NCBI GenBank assembly: GCA_016717725.1
Contig: JADKFA010000005.1
Location: 62,001 to 126,000, forward strand
Length of the DNA stretch: 64,000 bases
Reading direction: 5' to 3'
DNA from: Bacteroidota bacterium
GTDB taxonomy: Bacteria > Bacteroidota > Bacteroidia > AKYH767-A > OLB10
The position numbers and the translations under genes are program-made. Below the pieces are notes generated by a model. It saw only the letters and a program-made list of their open reading frames with translations, ran no database searches and was not told the origin of the DNA. The stretch's first letter is position 1. Every line of letters begins with the position of its first letter. Of this stretch, positions 27,452 through 38,149 are shown one piece after another.

Positions 27452-27495
27452 TTCAGAACGTTTTAATATTCCTTTACGATTAAATGTAAGGGCTG

Positions 27496-27503
27496 CAAAG
27501 GTA
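27496..27503 (-). promoter_or_regulatory. -7 box TACCTTTG for the DUF177-rpmF-plsX-fabH operon
   Basis: A perfect TAnnTTTG on the minus strand, 45 bases before the preferred start at 27451. The -33 element is not clear. Confidence 0.5.
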
Positions 27504-27630
27504 AAGAAATTAACAGTTACCATGAAAGATGTTAGTAAGGTATTTTTAGGATATTGGCTAATCCTTCGCACCTGTTTTATAATCGCTTGCCCTTCCTAAC
27601 CGCTTTTTAATGGAAATTCAAGGATTTACG

Positions 27631-27661
27631 TTGCAAGAATTGAGTCAGACTCCTACATTTG
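27631..27661 (+). promoter_or_regulatory. Promoter TTG-N20-TACATTTG
   Basis: TTG at 27631-27633 and a perfect TAnnTTTG at 27654-27661 with a 20-base spacer. The start codon at 27693 is 31 bases downstream. Confidence 0.6.
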
Positions 27662-27692
27662 ATCAACCAAACAATCAAGCTTTATCTACATT

Positions 27693-30600
27693 ATGAGAAA
27701 ATTTTATTCGCTTCTAGCCTGCCTTATCATCTACTTGCCACTTCAGTTGTCGGCGCAAAAATTTGAAAATAGCTACGATTTTCCTGGATCCGACGCTGGA
27801 AATGATGTAGCCGAATTATCCGATGGTTCAATAATTACCGTGGGATTGTCTAACTCCTATGGTGCTGGTGGATTTGATATGATGGTGATGAAAACTAGTA
27901 AATCAGGAAGTTTACTTTGGACAAAATATTTTGGTAGTTCAGGTGATGATGGAGGTAATGCAGTTACCATTGATTCAAATGATGAAATTTATTGCGCAGG
28001 ATATAGCACTATTGGAACAAATAGAGATGGGTTTTTGGTTAAGCTAGGATCGAATGGAAATTTAATTTGGTCGAAGAATTTTGGTGGGACCGGTGCAGAT
28101 GAGTTTAGAGATATAACCAATAAAGCTGGAAAATTTTATATGGTGGGAAATACAACAAGTGCTGGAGCTGGCGCGAAAGATATTTGGTTTTTAAAAACAG
28201 ATGCAGATGGAAATAGTATTCAAAATAAGACTATCGGATTCGCTGCTGATGAAGAAGCAAATTCATTAACACTGACTAGCGATAATAATATTGTGATTGC
28301 TGGTCGAACAAGTAGTTTTACGAACTTCAATGTTTTTGCAACGAAAGTAAATCTTTCAGGAGACACACTCTGGACACGGAAATATAATTATTATTTAAAT
28401 GGATCGAGTTCAACGTCAACTACAGCAAAAGGAATTGTTGAACTAAGTGATCAAAAGTTATTGATAGTGGGAATTGGTTGGGATGGAATTGGAAATTACT
28501 CGAGTACTTTTCATCTGAGAATAGATCTTGCTGGTAGTACAGTTTATTCTAAATGGACATCACTTTTGTCAGATGGAGGCGCTGATGTTGCTGCAGGGGC
28601 AAATGGAAGCTATTTTTTATTGATTAATTCCTGCAACTTTGGATGTCCTATTGTATTAAAGAAACATGATTCAGCAGGGACTGAAACACTTTATAAGATT
28701 TTTCAATACCCTGGTGGAAGTTCATATGCAAATTTTGCTTTGCCTGGACGAATTACAGCTATTGCGGGAAATAAATTATTGATAACAGGAAGCAGTTATT
28801 TAAGAGAATACAATTCGGATGTTTATTTATCAAGAATTGATACTAACGGGATCGCCTATACGACAACAGCACCCTTATTACGGCCAGTGGCCCAACATCT
28901 TTTTGTGAAGGAGGGAGTGTAACGTTATCCGTTCCTGCAGGGTACACACGTTATAGTTGGGGTCGAACGTTGTCAAGTAATATTGCTTATCTGGGTAAAA
29001 ATTCAAATTCCATTGTAGTTTCCACTTCAGGATATTATTTCTGTACGTTATGGAATAATTTGGGCATGAGAACAACCGTCATGGTAAACGTAATAGTGAC
29101 ACCTACCCCAGTTGGAAATATTTCAGATTCTGGTCCATTAACATTTTGTGCAGCAGCAGGTGAATCGTTGACGCTAACTGCAATTACTGGTTATCCAAGC
29201 TATCAATGGATGAAAGATGGAGTTGCCATTCCAGGTGCAATCGCTAATTCATATTCTCCTACCACAAGTGGAAGTTATTTTGTGAATCTAACTAATTCTT
29301 GTGCTAGTGTTACTTCAGCAACAAAAATTGTAACTGTAAATCACATTGCAACCCCAGTAATTTCGTGTAGTACTTTTGATTGCTTTGCTGGAGGATCCAA
29401 TAATTGTTATCCACCTGCCGGTTCGCTGAGTGTTCAGCCGATTGCTGGTGCTACTTATTCTTGGCAAGCTTATAATACAACGCTTCAAACAAGCACAAGT
29501 AATTTTTTAAATGCGCCTTACCCTCCTGGTGATTATATAGTAACTGCTACCAATGCGTGTGGTACTGCAACTTCCTCTAATTATAATGTCAATACAGCTC
29601 CTCCAAATATTTATTCAGGTAGTGCCATTGAATATTTTTCACCCATTAATGGTTGTGGAGTTGGTTCTAATGTAACATTATATGCTCCCGTTGGATCCTT
29701 CAGCCCTTATGCTTGGTATTTTAATGGTGTTCTTATTCCTGGTGCCACAAATTATTTTTATTCAGCATTGCAAAGTGGTAGTTATTCGATGAGTTACTTA
29801 GATGTTTATTGTTTTAATACTATTAATTTTACAGCACCAGTTAATGTTACATTAAATACCACGAGTCCAACGCTGAGTGCCCCTTCAGGAAATACGAATT
29901 GTGGAGGTGCGGTTCAAATAAATGCTCAACCTACGGGCGCGGGTATAACGTATACGTGGTACCGCGATAATGTTTTATTGAGTTCGGGATCTGCATCAAC
30001 GTATAGCGCAACGATTTCAGGAAGCTATAAGTGTTTGGTAAATAATCCAGCCTGCGGGACTAAAATGTCTCCGCCTATTCATGTTAATACAGGTGCTCCT
30101 ATTGGAACGGCAACCATTCAGAATGTTACTATTTGTTCAGGTACATCCACTGAGGTGGCATGTTCGCCTGCACAAGGTTCAAATTATACGTATCAATGGA
30201 AAAGAAATAATGTCGACATTGTTGGGGCAACGAATTATTCTTACACCGCAACTTTAGCTGGAAATTATAAATGTAATATAACAAATGCGTGCAGTACAAT
30301 TACAACGAATACCGTTAATTTAAGTGTGGTGTCAAGCCCATCCGCTGTCATCACTCCACCTGTTTCCAATGTAATTTGTTATCCGTCATCATTATTGCTC
30401 TCTGCGAATTCAGTTCCGAATGCAACCTATCAATGGTATCGAAATGGAGTAAACGTTATTAATGCAACGCAACCACTATTGACAGTTACTACCGCTGGAT
30501 CTTATACGATTGGAATTACAGCCAATGGTTGCAATACGGTAAGTGCTCCTGTTGTGATCACCGCTTTAGCTGGACCTTCTTCATCCGTGACTGCGAGTAG

Positions 30601-31324
30601 GTATCCCATTATTTGTTCAGGTGATTCTTTAAATTTAAAGTCTCCTTCTGCAGCTAGTACGACTTGGCAATGGAAGAAAAACAATGTTAATATTTCAGGA
30701 GCGACGGATTCAATCTATAAAGCAACTTCTAGTGGATCATATACTGTTGCAGTGACAAACGGATGTGGTAGTACAGTATCTACACCTATTAGTTTAGCGG
30801 TGAAAGCGAAATCAGCGGCAACAATTACGCCTCTAGGACCTACTACATTTTGTAGTGGAGATAGTGTGGTGTTGCAAGCTCCAATAAATGTTGACTATAC
30901 TTATTATTGGAAGCGAAATGGAAATTTTATCGCGAATGCAATAGAATCAACCTATAGTGCCAAACAGCAAGGAAGTTATAAATTGGGATTGTACAATAAA
31001 TTCGGTTGTTTAAAGGAATCAACTTCTTTAAGCATTCAAGTACCTTGCCGAAATGGCTCTGAATTAAATAATGAAAAGTTGCTTGACAATATTATTATTT
31101 TTCCAAATCCATCATCTACGGTATTTAATATAGAATGGGAAGGTGCTGGTGAAGAAAAAGCATTGCAAATTATATGCTTTGATTTGCAAGGTCGAAGTGT
31201 AAATATAGAATCTACCTCGAACTCAACTAGTCAAATTCAATTGATAGATGCAGCTCCAGGTGTTTATTTCTTGCAGATTTCTGTAGATGATAAATCAGTA
31301 ACGAAAAAGATTGTCAAACTATAA
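27693..31324 (+). CDS. Secreted T9SS type A protein, propeller-like repeats plus Ig-like repeats, frameshifted
   Basis: The first frame ends at 28922; the next reads ITASGPTSFCEGGSVTLSVP and on to 31324. One extra C in the CCC near 28871-28873 joins them into a 1210-residue protein. It has a signal peptide (FYSLLACLIIYLPLQLSAQ), about 370 residues of propeller-like repeats (GGFDMMVMKTSKSGSLLWTK...GTGADEFRDITN), some nine Ig-like repeats (about 395-1120) and a type A sorting domain (IIFPNPSSTVFNIEW, GVYFLQISVDDKSVTKKIVKL). A surface or extracellular role is expected. The halves are not two genes, since the second lacks a signal peptide. Confidence 0.88.
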
Positions 31325-31378
31325 TTGCTCTCGAAATACAATTCGTGATTTTGATTTGAGATTAAGAAGTATGTTGGA

Positions 31379-33133
31379 TTAATGTCGAACCGCAACTTTA
31401 GCAGTAGAAACACCCTGCGATGTTTTCATTTCGATGAAGTACATTCCTTCGTCTAAATTTTTTGCATCAAAGAAGAATTTGTTTTCACCCGCATTCTTGT
31501 TTCCTTGAAAGATGGTTTGAATCAATCTTCCACTTGCATCCAATAAACGAATTTGTATAGTTCCACTTTGTTCAATTTGCACTGGAATACAAGTCATGGC
31601 ATTACATGGATTTGGAAAAATCGACTGTATTTCATTGGTAAATGATTCTGCATAACCTGTGGTTCCTGTCACTTCAAATTTCCAATATCCTGCAGGCGCT
31701 GGCATGGGTCTTACTTGTGATTTACCACTTACAGAATTTGCAGCGATATAATAATAAACGGTTGTTCCTACTAATTGTGCAGGAATGAGTCCTGTCCAAT
31801 TATTAGCAATTCCTGTAAAACTCATATTGCTAGTATTCCATCCCATCAATGTATCCGTTCTCCAAAATAAAGTAGCATCATTTATTCCACTTCTGTGTTG
31901 TATGAGTGAATTCACCACATAACTATTTACGGTATCCGTTGTATTTTCTAGTGGTTGATGGCTGATGAGTAAAGGATCATTGGTTCCAACTTCTTTTGTG
32001 ATGCAATGCAATGCACCTAAGGCACCAATCATGGAAGCACAATTGATGGGAACAACATTATATCCAGGTAAACTCTCTCTGTAAATACGTATGGCTGTGG
32101 AATCTTCCGAGATCCCATAGACAGGTAAAATAATAGTTTTATTGATAAAGGAACTGTTGGTATAAGTAAAATATTCTCCACCGTTATTCGGATATAAATT
32201 ATTGTCATCTGGCATCAACACGCGAACCACTTTAAAGGGTGTTCCATAAATCGAATTATAATTTGCAAGAACAAACTGTAAGTTCGCTTCAATCTGCGGA
32301 CCATCGGCAATTCCTGCTGGATATTGTCCAACAAGCAAAGTTTGTTCATCCAATAATTTCATATGCATATCGATATGATGTATTTGATCAAAAGGAAGTG
32401 TGTTCATGATGATATATCGGTTAATACCCATAAAATGATACATGATGGAATCTACTTCTGCTGGTGTGTGGTTGAGGCCAAATCCACCGCCCGGTCCATT
32501 TTCATTATACACAAGTGCTGATGAAAATCCAGTTCCAAATCCATCTGTCATAAAATTTCCACCAGTATGAACTAAATCCCAAGGAGAAGTCGTTGTTTGA
32601 TAAAGTGGAGTACCTATAAAATTGGAGATGGCAACAGGAACCGCATCGTCGCTCGGACGAGGTCGGTTGTAAATCCAATCAATGGTAATTAATGAATCCA
32701 CATCATTAGTGTATGCACTCCAAGGACCATAGTCGCGCGACCAAACTGAATTCACTGGTGCCGCAAGAAAGGTTACGTTTACTGTGTCGACACCGCCGGC
32801 TGCCAAATAACTTGTTAAGCTAGTTGGATTATCAGGAGTAGCATATACAACAATAACTCTGGTTTCTTGTTTAGCGGCACCTACTATTTGTCGAAGAATA
32901 GTGGGATAAGATTTCCATCCAACTACGAGTGCTTGAAGCTCTTCCCATTCAGCAATAGTTCTCACTGGACTAGTAGGAGGAATTACCGCAGCTGTGGAGG
33001 GATTGATTCCTCGACTGTTCATGTAGGAAGGAATAAGAGTTTTCTCGAATGATGACATCCGATGACCTTCTTGTGCTGAAGCGGGAATAGAATAAAATAA
33101 TACTAAAAAGGCGAGGAGAGTAGTGGTTTTCAT
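31379..33133 (-). CDS. Secreted peptidyl-arginine-deiminase / agmatine-deiminase family enzyme with T9SS domain
   Basis: I start at 33133 (584 residues), where MKTTTLLAFLVLFYSIPASAQ is a clean signal peptide; the longer frame has a promoter inside it. The catalytic guanidino-hydrolase residues can be placed as in Porphyromonas gingivalis PPAD: D134 in WSRDYGPW, H253 and D255 in HIDMH, N326 in FTYTNSS and the nucleophile C377 in GALHCITKE. The enzyme class converts arginine side chains or agmatine to citrulline or carbamoyl-putrescine plus ammonia. A short Ig-like region and a type A sorting domain follow (IFPNPCNAMTCIPV, GMYFIEMKTSQGVSTAKVAV). Secretion favours a peptide/protein substrate, but that is inference. 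Confidence 0.9.
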   Translation of the reverse strand: MKTTTLLAFLVLFYSIPASAQEGHRMSSFEKTLIPSYMNSRGINPSTAAVIPPTSPVRTIAEWEELQALVVGWKSYPTILRQIVGAAKQETRVIVVYATPDNPTSLTSYLAAGGVDTVNVTFLAAPVNSVWSRDYGPWSAYTNDVDSLITIDWIYNRPRPSDDAVPVAISNFIGTPLYQTTTSPWDLVHTGGNFMTDGFGTGFSSALVYNENGPGGGFGLNHTPAEVDSIMYHFMGINRYIIMNTLPFDQIHHIDMHMKLLDEQTLLVGQYPAGIADGPQIEANLQFVLANYNSIYGTPFKVVRVLMPDDNNLYPNNGGEYFTYTNSSFINKTIILPVYGISEDSTAIRIYRESLPGYNVVPINCASMIGALGALHCITKEVGTNDPLLISHQPLENTTDTVNSYVVNSLIQHRSGINDATLFWRTDTLMGWNTSNMSFTGIANNWTGLIPAQLVGTTVYYYIAANSVSGKSQVRPMPAPAGYWKFEVTGTTGYAESFTNEIQSIFPNPCNAMTCIPVQIEQSGTIQIRLLDASGRLIQTIFQGNKNAGENKFFFDAKNLDEGMYFIEMKTSQGVSTAKVAVRH

Positions 33134-33151
33134 AGGTTGATTTTGATCAGC

Positions 33152-33182
33152 TAAAGATAACACCATTTACAATAGTATTCAA
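33152..33182 (-). promoter_or_regulatory. Promoter TTG-N20-TATCTTTA for the deiminase gene
   Basis: On the minus strand TTG (33182-33180) and TATCTTTA (33159-33152) are spaced 20 bases, one base off consensus. The position supports the start at 33133. Confidence 0.5.
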
Positions 33183-33266
33183 GTTTATTAGCCATATTGT
33201 ATTATACCGACATACATAGACTTACGTTTGAACGTTGGAATAATCTTAATATGTATTATCGGTAAA

Positions 33267-33309
33267 AAATAAAAAATCCTGTCATTGTAAATGACAGGAT
33301 TTTTTATTT
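33267..33309 (-). terminator. Strong Rho-independent terminator after the signalling operon
   Basis: A 16-bp perfect stem (33271-33286 with 33290-33305, loop GTA) extends to 20 bp through the flanking A/T pairs. On the minus strand it ends in a T-run. It lies just after the response regulator stop at 33323. Confidence 0.9.
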
Positions 33310-33322
33310 AGATTGTATTAAA

Positions 33323-33799
33323 CTATTGATCTTTCTTATTTAAACATTGCTTTCTTAATATGGACATTTCCTCATACAAACTTACTTTGGCTCTTGTTTC
33401 AGCAAAATCAAGTGGTTTTCGTAAAATATCAATCGTTCCATTTTCAAATTCATCAAAACATACGGTCTCTCGTTTGGAGATTGCAGTTACTAAAATGATG
33501 GGAATATGTGCTGTGGCTGGTCGTTTTCTTAATTCCCGAGCCACTTCAACGCCAGTCATTTCACCCAAGTGAAAGTCTAATAATATTAAATCAATATTTT
33601 CAATATCTGTCATAAGGAGTGCTTCGCTGCCACTGGTTGCAGTCAAAAATTTGCGATGCTCTTCATCGAGTATATTTTCTAGAGCAAGTAGATTTTCGGG
33701 TCTGTCGTCTACAAGTAATAAGATGGATTCTTTTTGCATGGGGAGTCCTATGAGGTTTGAGTTTATACTCTGTAAGTATAAATTAGTTGTATTTTTCAT
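33323..33799 (-). CDS. Single-domain response regulator (REC)
   Basis: The protein is a CheY-like receiver with no output domain. It shows the acidic pair in LLLVDDRPEN, the phospho-acceptor aspartate in LILLDFHLGEMTG (D75 of the 158-residue form), the T/S switch in ILVTAISK and the lysine in DILRKPLD. The first 20 residues are atypical, and the start could be the internal ATG at 33739 (MQKESILLLVDD), giving 138 residues. It is the last gene of the TonB-receptor/YfiR/hybrid-kinase operon and is a likely phosphotransfer partner of the kinase. Confidence 0.92.
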   Translation of the reverse strand: MKNTTNLYLQSINSNLIGLPMQKESILLLVDDRPENLLALENILDEEHRKFLTATSGSEALLMTDIENIDLILLDFHLGEMTGVEVARELRKRPATAHIPIILVTAISKRETVCFDEFENGTIDILRKPLDFAETRAKVSLYEEMSILRKQCLNKKDQ

Positions 33800-33843
33800 T
33801 AATTTTTTTATTGATTGTATTTTGTCAGAGACACCTTAGTGGT

Positions 33844-36800
33844 TTATTTGTACATCCATACTTTCATGAGTGAAAGTAATTGATCGGCATTTATAGGTTT
33901 GGTTAAGTAATCGGACGCCCCAGCTTCAATGCATTTTTCACGATCGCCATTCATGGCTTTTGCGGTAACTGCTATTACAGGTAGGTGTTCCCATTCTGGA
34001 TTTTTTCGAATTTTTTGTGTTGCTTCATAGCCATTCATATTCGGCATCATAATATCCATCAATATTAAATCGATTTGTGGATTTTCACTTAATCGATCAA
34101 TGGCTTGTATTCCGTCATATGCGCAAATCACAATTATTTGTTCTTGCTCAAGGATATTTGTTAAGGAATAGATGTTTCTCATGTCATCATCTACGATAAG
34201 AACAGTTTTGCCAGTTAGCATATTTTCCATTTTCGTATTGACTTCTTTGGAAAATTTATTTCCATTTTCAACTTCATTCAAGAAACTTCCTGCTGCATCA
34301 AGTACACGTTCTCTTGCTTTGATGGGATCAGCACTAATTAGGTTATCAATTTCGAGCATGAAATCATCACTGTTGTTTTCGAATATAAGTGCTGGAATAT
34401 TCTTGAGCTGATGGAAATGTGCAGATTTAGACAACCAATCTTCATTATTTTGTTTTGTAGTTAAAATTAAGCCGGCGTAATGATTATGTTTAGCCAATTC
34501 TTCACATTCATCTAATGTGATAGCACATTTTACTTCTATATTTTTCTGATTCAGTTTTTCAATGATGCTATTTACTTCTTTGTTTTCGCTTCCAAGTACT
34601 AATAATTTTTTGTGTTCTTGGTGAATGGGATCGATAACGCGAAACAACTCTTCCATTTCTTGTTTGCCTGCTGGTTTATGTAAATAACTGGTAGCTCCCA
34701 TAGCCAAGCCCAATTGACTTTTGTCAACCGACGAGATAATATGAACAGGAATATTTTTTAATGCTTCGTTTTCTTTTAATCTTTTTAAGACAGTCCATCC
34801 ATCAATAACGGGGAGCCTTAAATCTAGAATAATTGCATAGGGTTTGTACTTACTAGCATAACTTAATCCTTGGTCGCCTTGCAATGCAATTACAGCTTTG
34901 TAATCGAATCGATGACATTGATTCATGAGCATACGCGCAAAAACATAGTCATCTTCAACGATGAGGATTACTTTATCTTTTCTTGAATATTGTTTCGATC
35001 ATCACGTATTTCATTTATATCATAGGCTGCATCTTCTTCAACAACAGTAGGAGTTGTTTTTTCTTCTGCGTCAGATGAGCGCTGTGCTTTTGCAATGGAA
35101 ACTGTATGTTCCTCAATGGGGAATTGAGAAGAGATGGGTAAGTGTATGGAAAAAGTACTTCCGACGCCTTCAATACTTTCTAATGTGATTTCACCACCCA
35201 TCATATTCACTAGTTCTCTACTGATTGCTAGACCTAATCCAGTTCCACCAAATTTTCTACTCGTTGATCCATCTGCTTGTTGAAATGCTTCAAATACTTG
35301 CTTTTGCTTATCTTCTGGAATACCAATACCAGTATCTTTAACCGATAAACTCACTACTCCTTCAGACTGAAGAAGTGATTTCTCTTTAAAAATTGCATCA
35401 GGTGGTGCCAAGGCAATAGTGAATGATACGGTTCCTTCTTCTCTTGTAAATTTGAATGCATTTGAAAGCAAGTTTTTGATTACTTGTTCTAATCGGGTTT
35501 TGTCGGTATTTACACAAACGGCTTCTTCAGGTTGATGGATTTCAAAGTTTATTTTTTTATCAACTGCATACTCTTTGAATAGCATTCGGATATCATCAGC
35601 CACAAATTTTAAATCAAATACTTCGTTTTCGAATTCAATTTTACCAGCTTCAATTTTTGATAGGTCTAGAATTTCATTAATCAAATTTAATAAATCACTT
35701 CCCGATTTATGAATGATGGTAGCGTGCTCCGTTTGTTTGTCAGAAAGGTTTTTAGTTTTATTATCTGATAATAACTTAGCCAAGATTAAAATACTATTCA
35801 GAGGAGTTCGTAACTCATGACTCATATTGGCAAGGAACGATGATTTGTATTTATTGCTTTGCTCCAATTGCTCTGCTTTGAATACTAAACTTAACCTAGC
35901 ATCTTCTATTTCTACGTTTTGTTTTTGAAGTAATTGTGCTTTGTCTTGCAGTTCAATGTTTACTTGTTGCAGCTCCTCTTGTTGAGATTTCATCTCCTCT
36001 TCAGATTGACGAAGTAGTTGAGATTGTTTGGTAAGTTCATTATTAATCTTTCGAAGTTCTTGTTCTTGATAAACTAATTCATCAGCTTGTTTTCTTGATT
36101 CTTCAAGTAACTGTGCCGTAATCAAATTGGCTCGCAAGCTAAATAAACTCGCTGCTATAGGTTCAGCCATTTTTTCAAGCATTTCTCTTTTCGCAGCGTC
36201 AAATGGTTTTACAGTTGCAACTTCAATTGCTCCCACAACTTTTCCACTTGTGATTAGCGGAATGATAATGATGCTACAAGATTTGGATTCACCCATTCCT
36301 GTGTCAATGGTAAAGTAAGGATCACTCACTTCATTCATTTCAATTATTTTGTTAGAGGCAATGGCTTGACCAATCAATCCTTCTTTTAATTCGAATCGTC
36401 GACTATTTAAAATTTTATTATTGAGTGCATAATAGGCCCCTAATTGGATGTGTAAATCGTTGAGATCGTCATTATGCAACAGAAAAATGGCAGCTTGTTG
36501 TACTTCTAAACGATCAACAATTTTATCAATGATACGATCGAGTAATACATTAAAGTCTTCCTGATTGGCTCTCATTATTTCATTGAGTTCAGAAAGTCCT
36601 TCCACAAGCCATGTCCTTCTAGTTTCTATTTCATAAGCCGCCTTCAACTGATTTCTCATTTGTAAAAGCGCATGGCCTTGAACATCATTCGATGAAAGTG
36701 GTGTGTAAGGATGGTCGAAGTTACTTTTACCAATTTCTTCCGCAAAGGTTGATGTTTGTCGAAACCCTTCCACCATGAAACGTAAAGCCTGCATCATTTC

Positions 36801-37568
36801 TCCAACGGCATTTTTTGGAAATTTCATGTTTAGTTCAGGTAATTCTCCTTGACCCATTCGCATAATTATCCCTCTTACATTAAGTACAGGAACAATAAAG
36901 GATCGCATAAGAATGAATGCAAGAAATAAAATGGAAACGATTATTAAAAATGCAAAACCCAGCACCATCACCATCAGAGAATTGAAGCTGTACAACATTT
37001 CATCTTGTTGTTTGGCCGCCATCTCTGATCTTTTCTCCATAATTAGTCGCAAATCCTCAGTAATCTTTTCTGAACGTGGAATAACTTCTCGTTCTAATAT
37101 CTCTCCAGCAGAAAACATTTTTAAAGGATCTTGATAATCATCAAAATCATTTAACAAACGCATAATTTGTGAATGGAAGGTAGTTAATTCATGATATTCA
37201 TCGAATATCAAATTCATTTTTGCTATGTGGGTGGTGTCATTCCAATATCTCATTAAGCTATTCATTCTCCCATGTAATTCTATATATACGGTATTGTTAA
37301 TATTTCGGAGGCTATCTTTGTCTGCGCTGTTCGTAGGTAAGTACACCCAATTCGTAGTAAGCATTTTTGATGTTGTAACCAAAAGGTTAAACTTAGTCAA
37401 TGCTTCCATCGAAGGATTTGTATTGTTGACTAAATCACTAGTTACATGATGACTTTTTGTGATAGTCATTGTACTAATAAGTGCATTAATACTTGCTATG
37501 GCTATAACAAGAAAGAATACTACATAAATCTTTCTGTCTATTTTTTTAAAAGCGCTTTTTTGATTCAT
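33844..37568 (-). CDS. Hybrid histidine kinase with GAF and three receiver-like domains, frameshifted
   Basis: One missing A at about 34975-34980 splits the gene; adding it restores QEKDKVILIVEDDYVFARML and a 1241-residue protein. Domains: TM1 (about 14-34), a helical sensor (about 35-195), TM2 (about 198-222), HAMP-like linker, GAF (about 335-475), coiled coil (about 485-575), HisKA with H584 in NMSHELRTPL, HATPase (about 690-820), REC1 with D916 (LDLRLP), a degenerate receiver (about 985-1110), and REC2 with D1171 (LMDIMMP). It is an inner-membrane phosphorelay sensor. It lies downstream of the YfiR-like gene and a TonB-dependent receptor in the same operon, so its input may come from the envelope. 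Confidence 0.93.
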
Positions 37569-37622
37569 GGTTATAGTATTATTGTGTGTTAAAGGCTAAT
37601 TTTATTAAACTATTACTAATTT

Positions 37623-38138
37623 TCAGATTTTGCTTTTAATAATATTTTGATTGATTTCAAATCGCATCTGATGGTTTATCTCAATTAAATTTATACTGGA
37701 AAGCGAAGTTGGAATGGTTTTTTCTTCCGTAATTATTAGTAATCCATCGTGAGGAAAACTATTAATTTCGCTTTCTGTTTTTTTCCATTTAGATTTAGGG
37801 ATGAACAAAATTTGAGAGCCAATAGCTTCACTTATTTTCGAAATGTTCTTTACTTCGAAATTTTTATCTAAAAATTTTCTGCCTTTAACTATTTCGTTCA
37901 ATTTATCAGCTATTTCCGAGTCATTTAATACGCAAATTTGAAAAGTGGATTTGTTTAAGTTTGAACTAGGCCATTCAATTTGCTTTGTAAAATTATAAAT
38001 GAATAATGCTTTAATTGTACTTTCGTTGTCCGACTCTTGAGTTTTCGGAAATGAGACAGCTGAACAACATACCAAAAGAATGCTAGCAAAGAGGCTAGTC
38101 ATTTTTAGTTGGGTGATATGTTGTAAAAATAGCTTCAT
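37623..38138 (-). CDS. YfiR-family (DUF4154) periplasmic protein
   Basis: The 171-residue protein has an N-terminal signal segment (MTSLFASILLVCCSAVSFPK) and the YfiR signature ESTIKALFIYNFTKQIEWP, then FQICVLNDSEI, GRKFLDKNFEVKNI, FIPKSKW and the C-terminal INHQMRFEINQNI. In Pseudomonas YfiR is a periplasmic repressor of the diguanylate cyclase YfiN. In Bacteroidota, homologues sit next to hybrid kinases, as here, and may act as their periplasmic sensor partner. The start could also be the internal ATG of MTSLF. It lies 11 bases after the TonB receptor gene. Confidence 0.88.
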   Translation of the reverse strand: MKLFLQHITQLKMTSLFASILLVCCSAVSFPKTQESDNESTIKALFIYNFTKQIEWPSSNLNKSTFQICVLNDSEIADKLNEIVKGRKFLDKNFEVKNISKISEAIGSQILFIPKSKWKKTESEINSFPHDGLLIITEEKTIPTSLSSINLIEINHQMRFEINQNIIKSKI

Positions 38139-38149
38139 TGAAATGATTC

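Noticed and set aside
28970..31324. Separate gene for the Ig-like half of the 27693 protein
   Set aside because: It has no signal peptide or start context, and one added C joins it to the upstream frame through a continuous Ig-like domain.
33844..34932. Independent two-receiver response regulator gene
   Set aside because: Its first receiver lacks the N-terminal acidic strand unless read in frame with the upstream kinase after a one-base correction.
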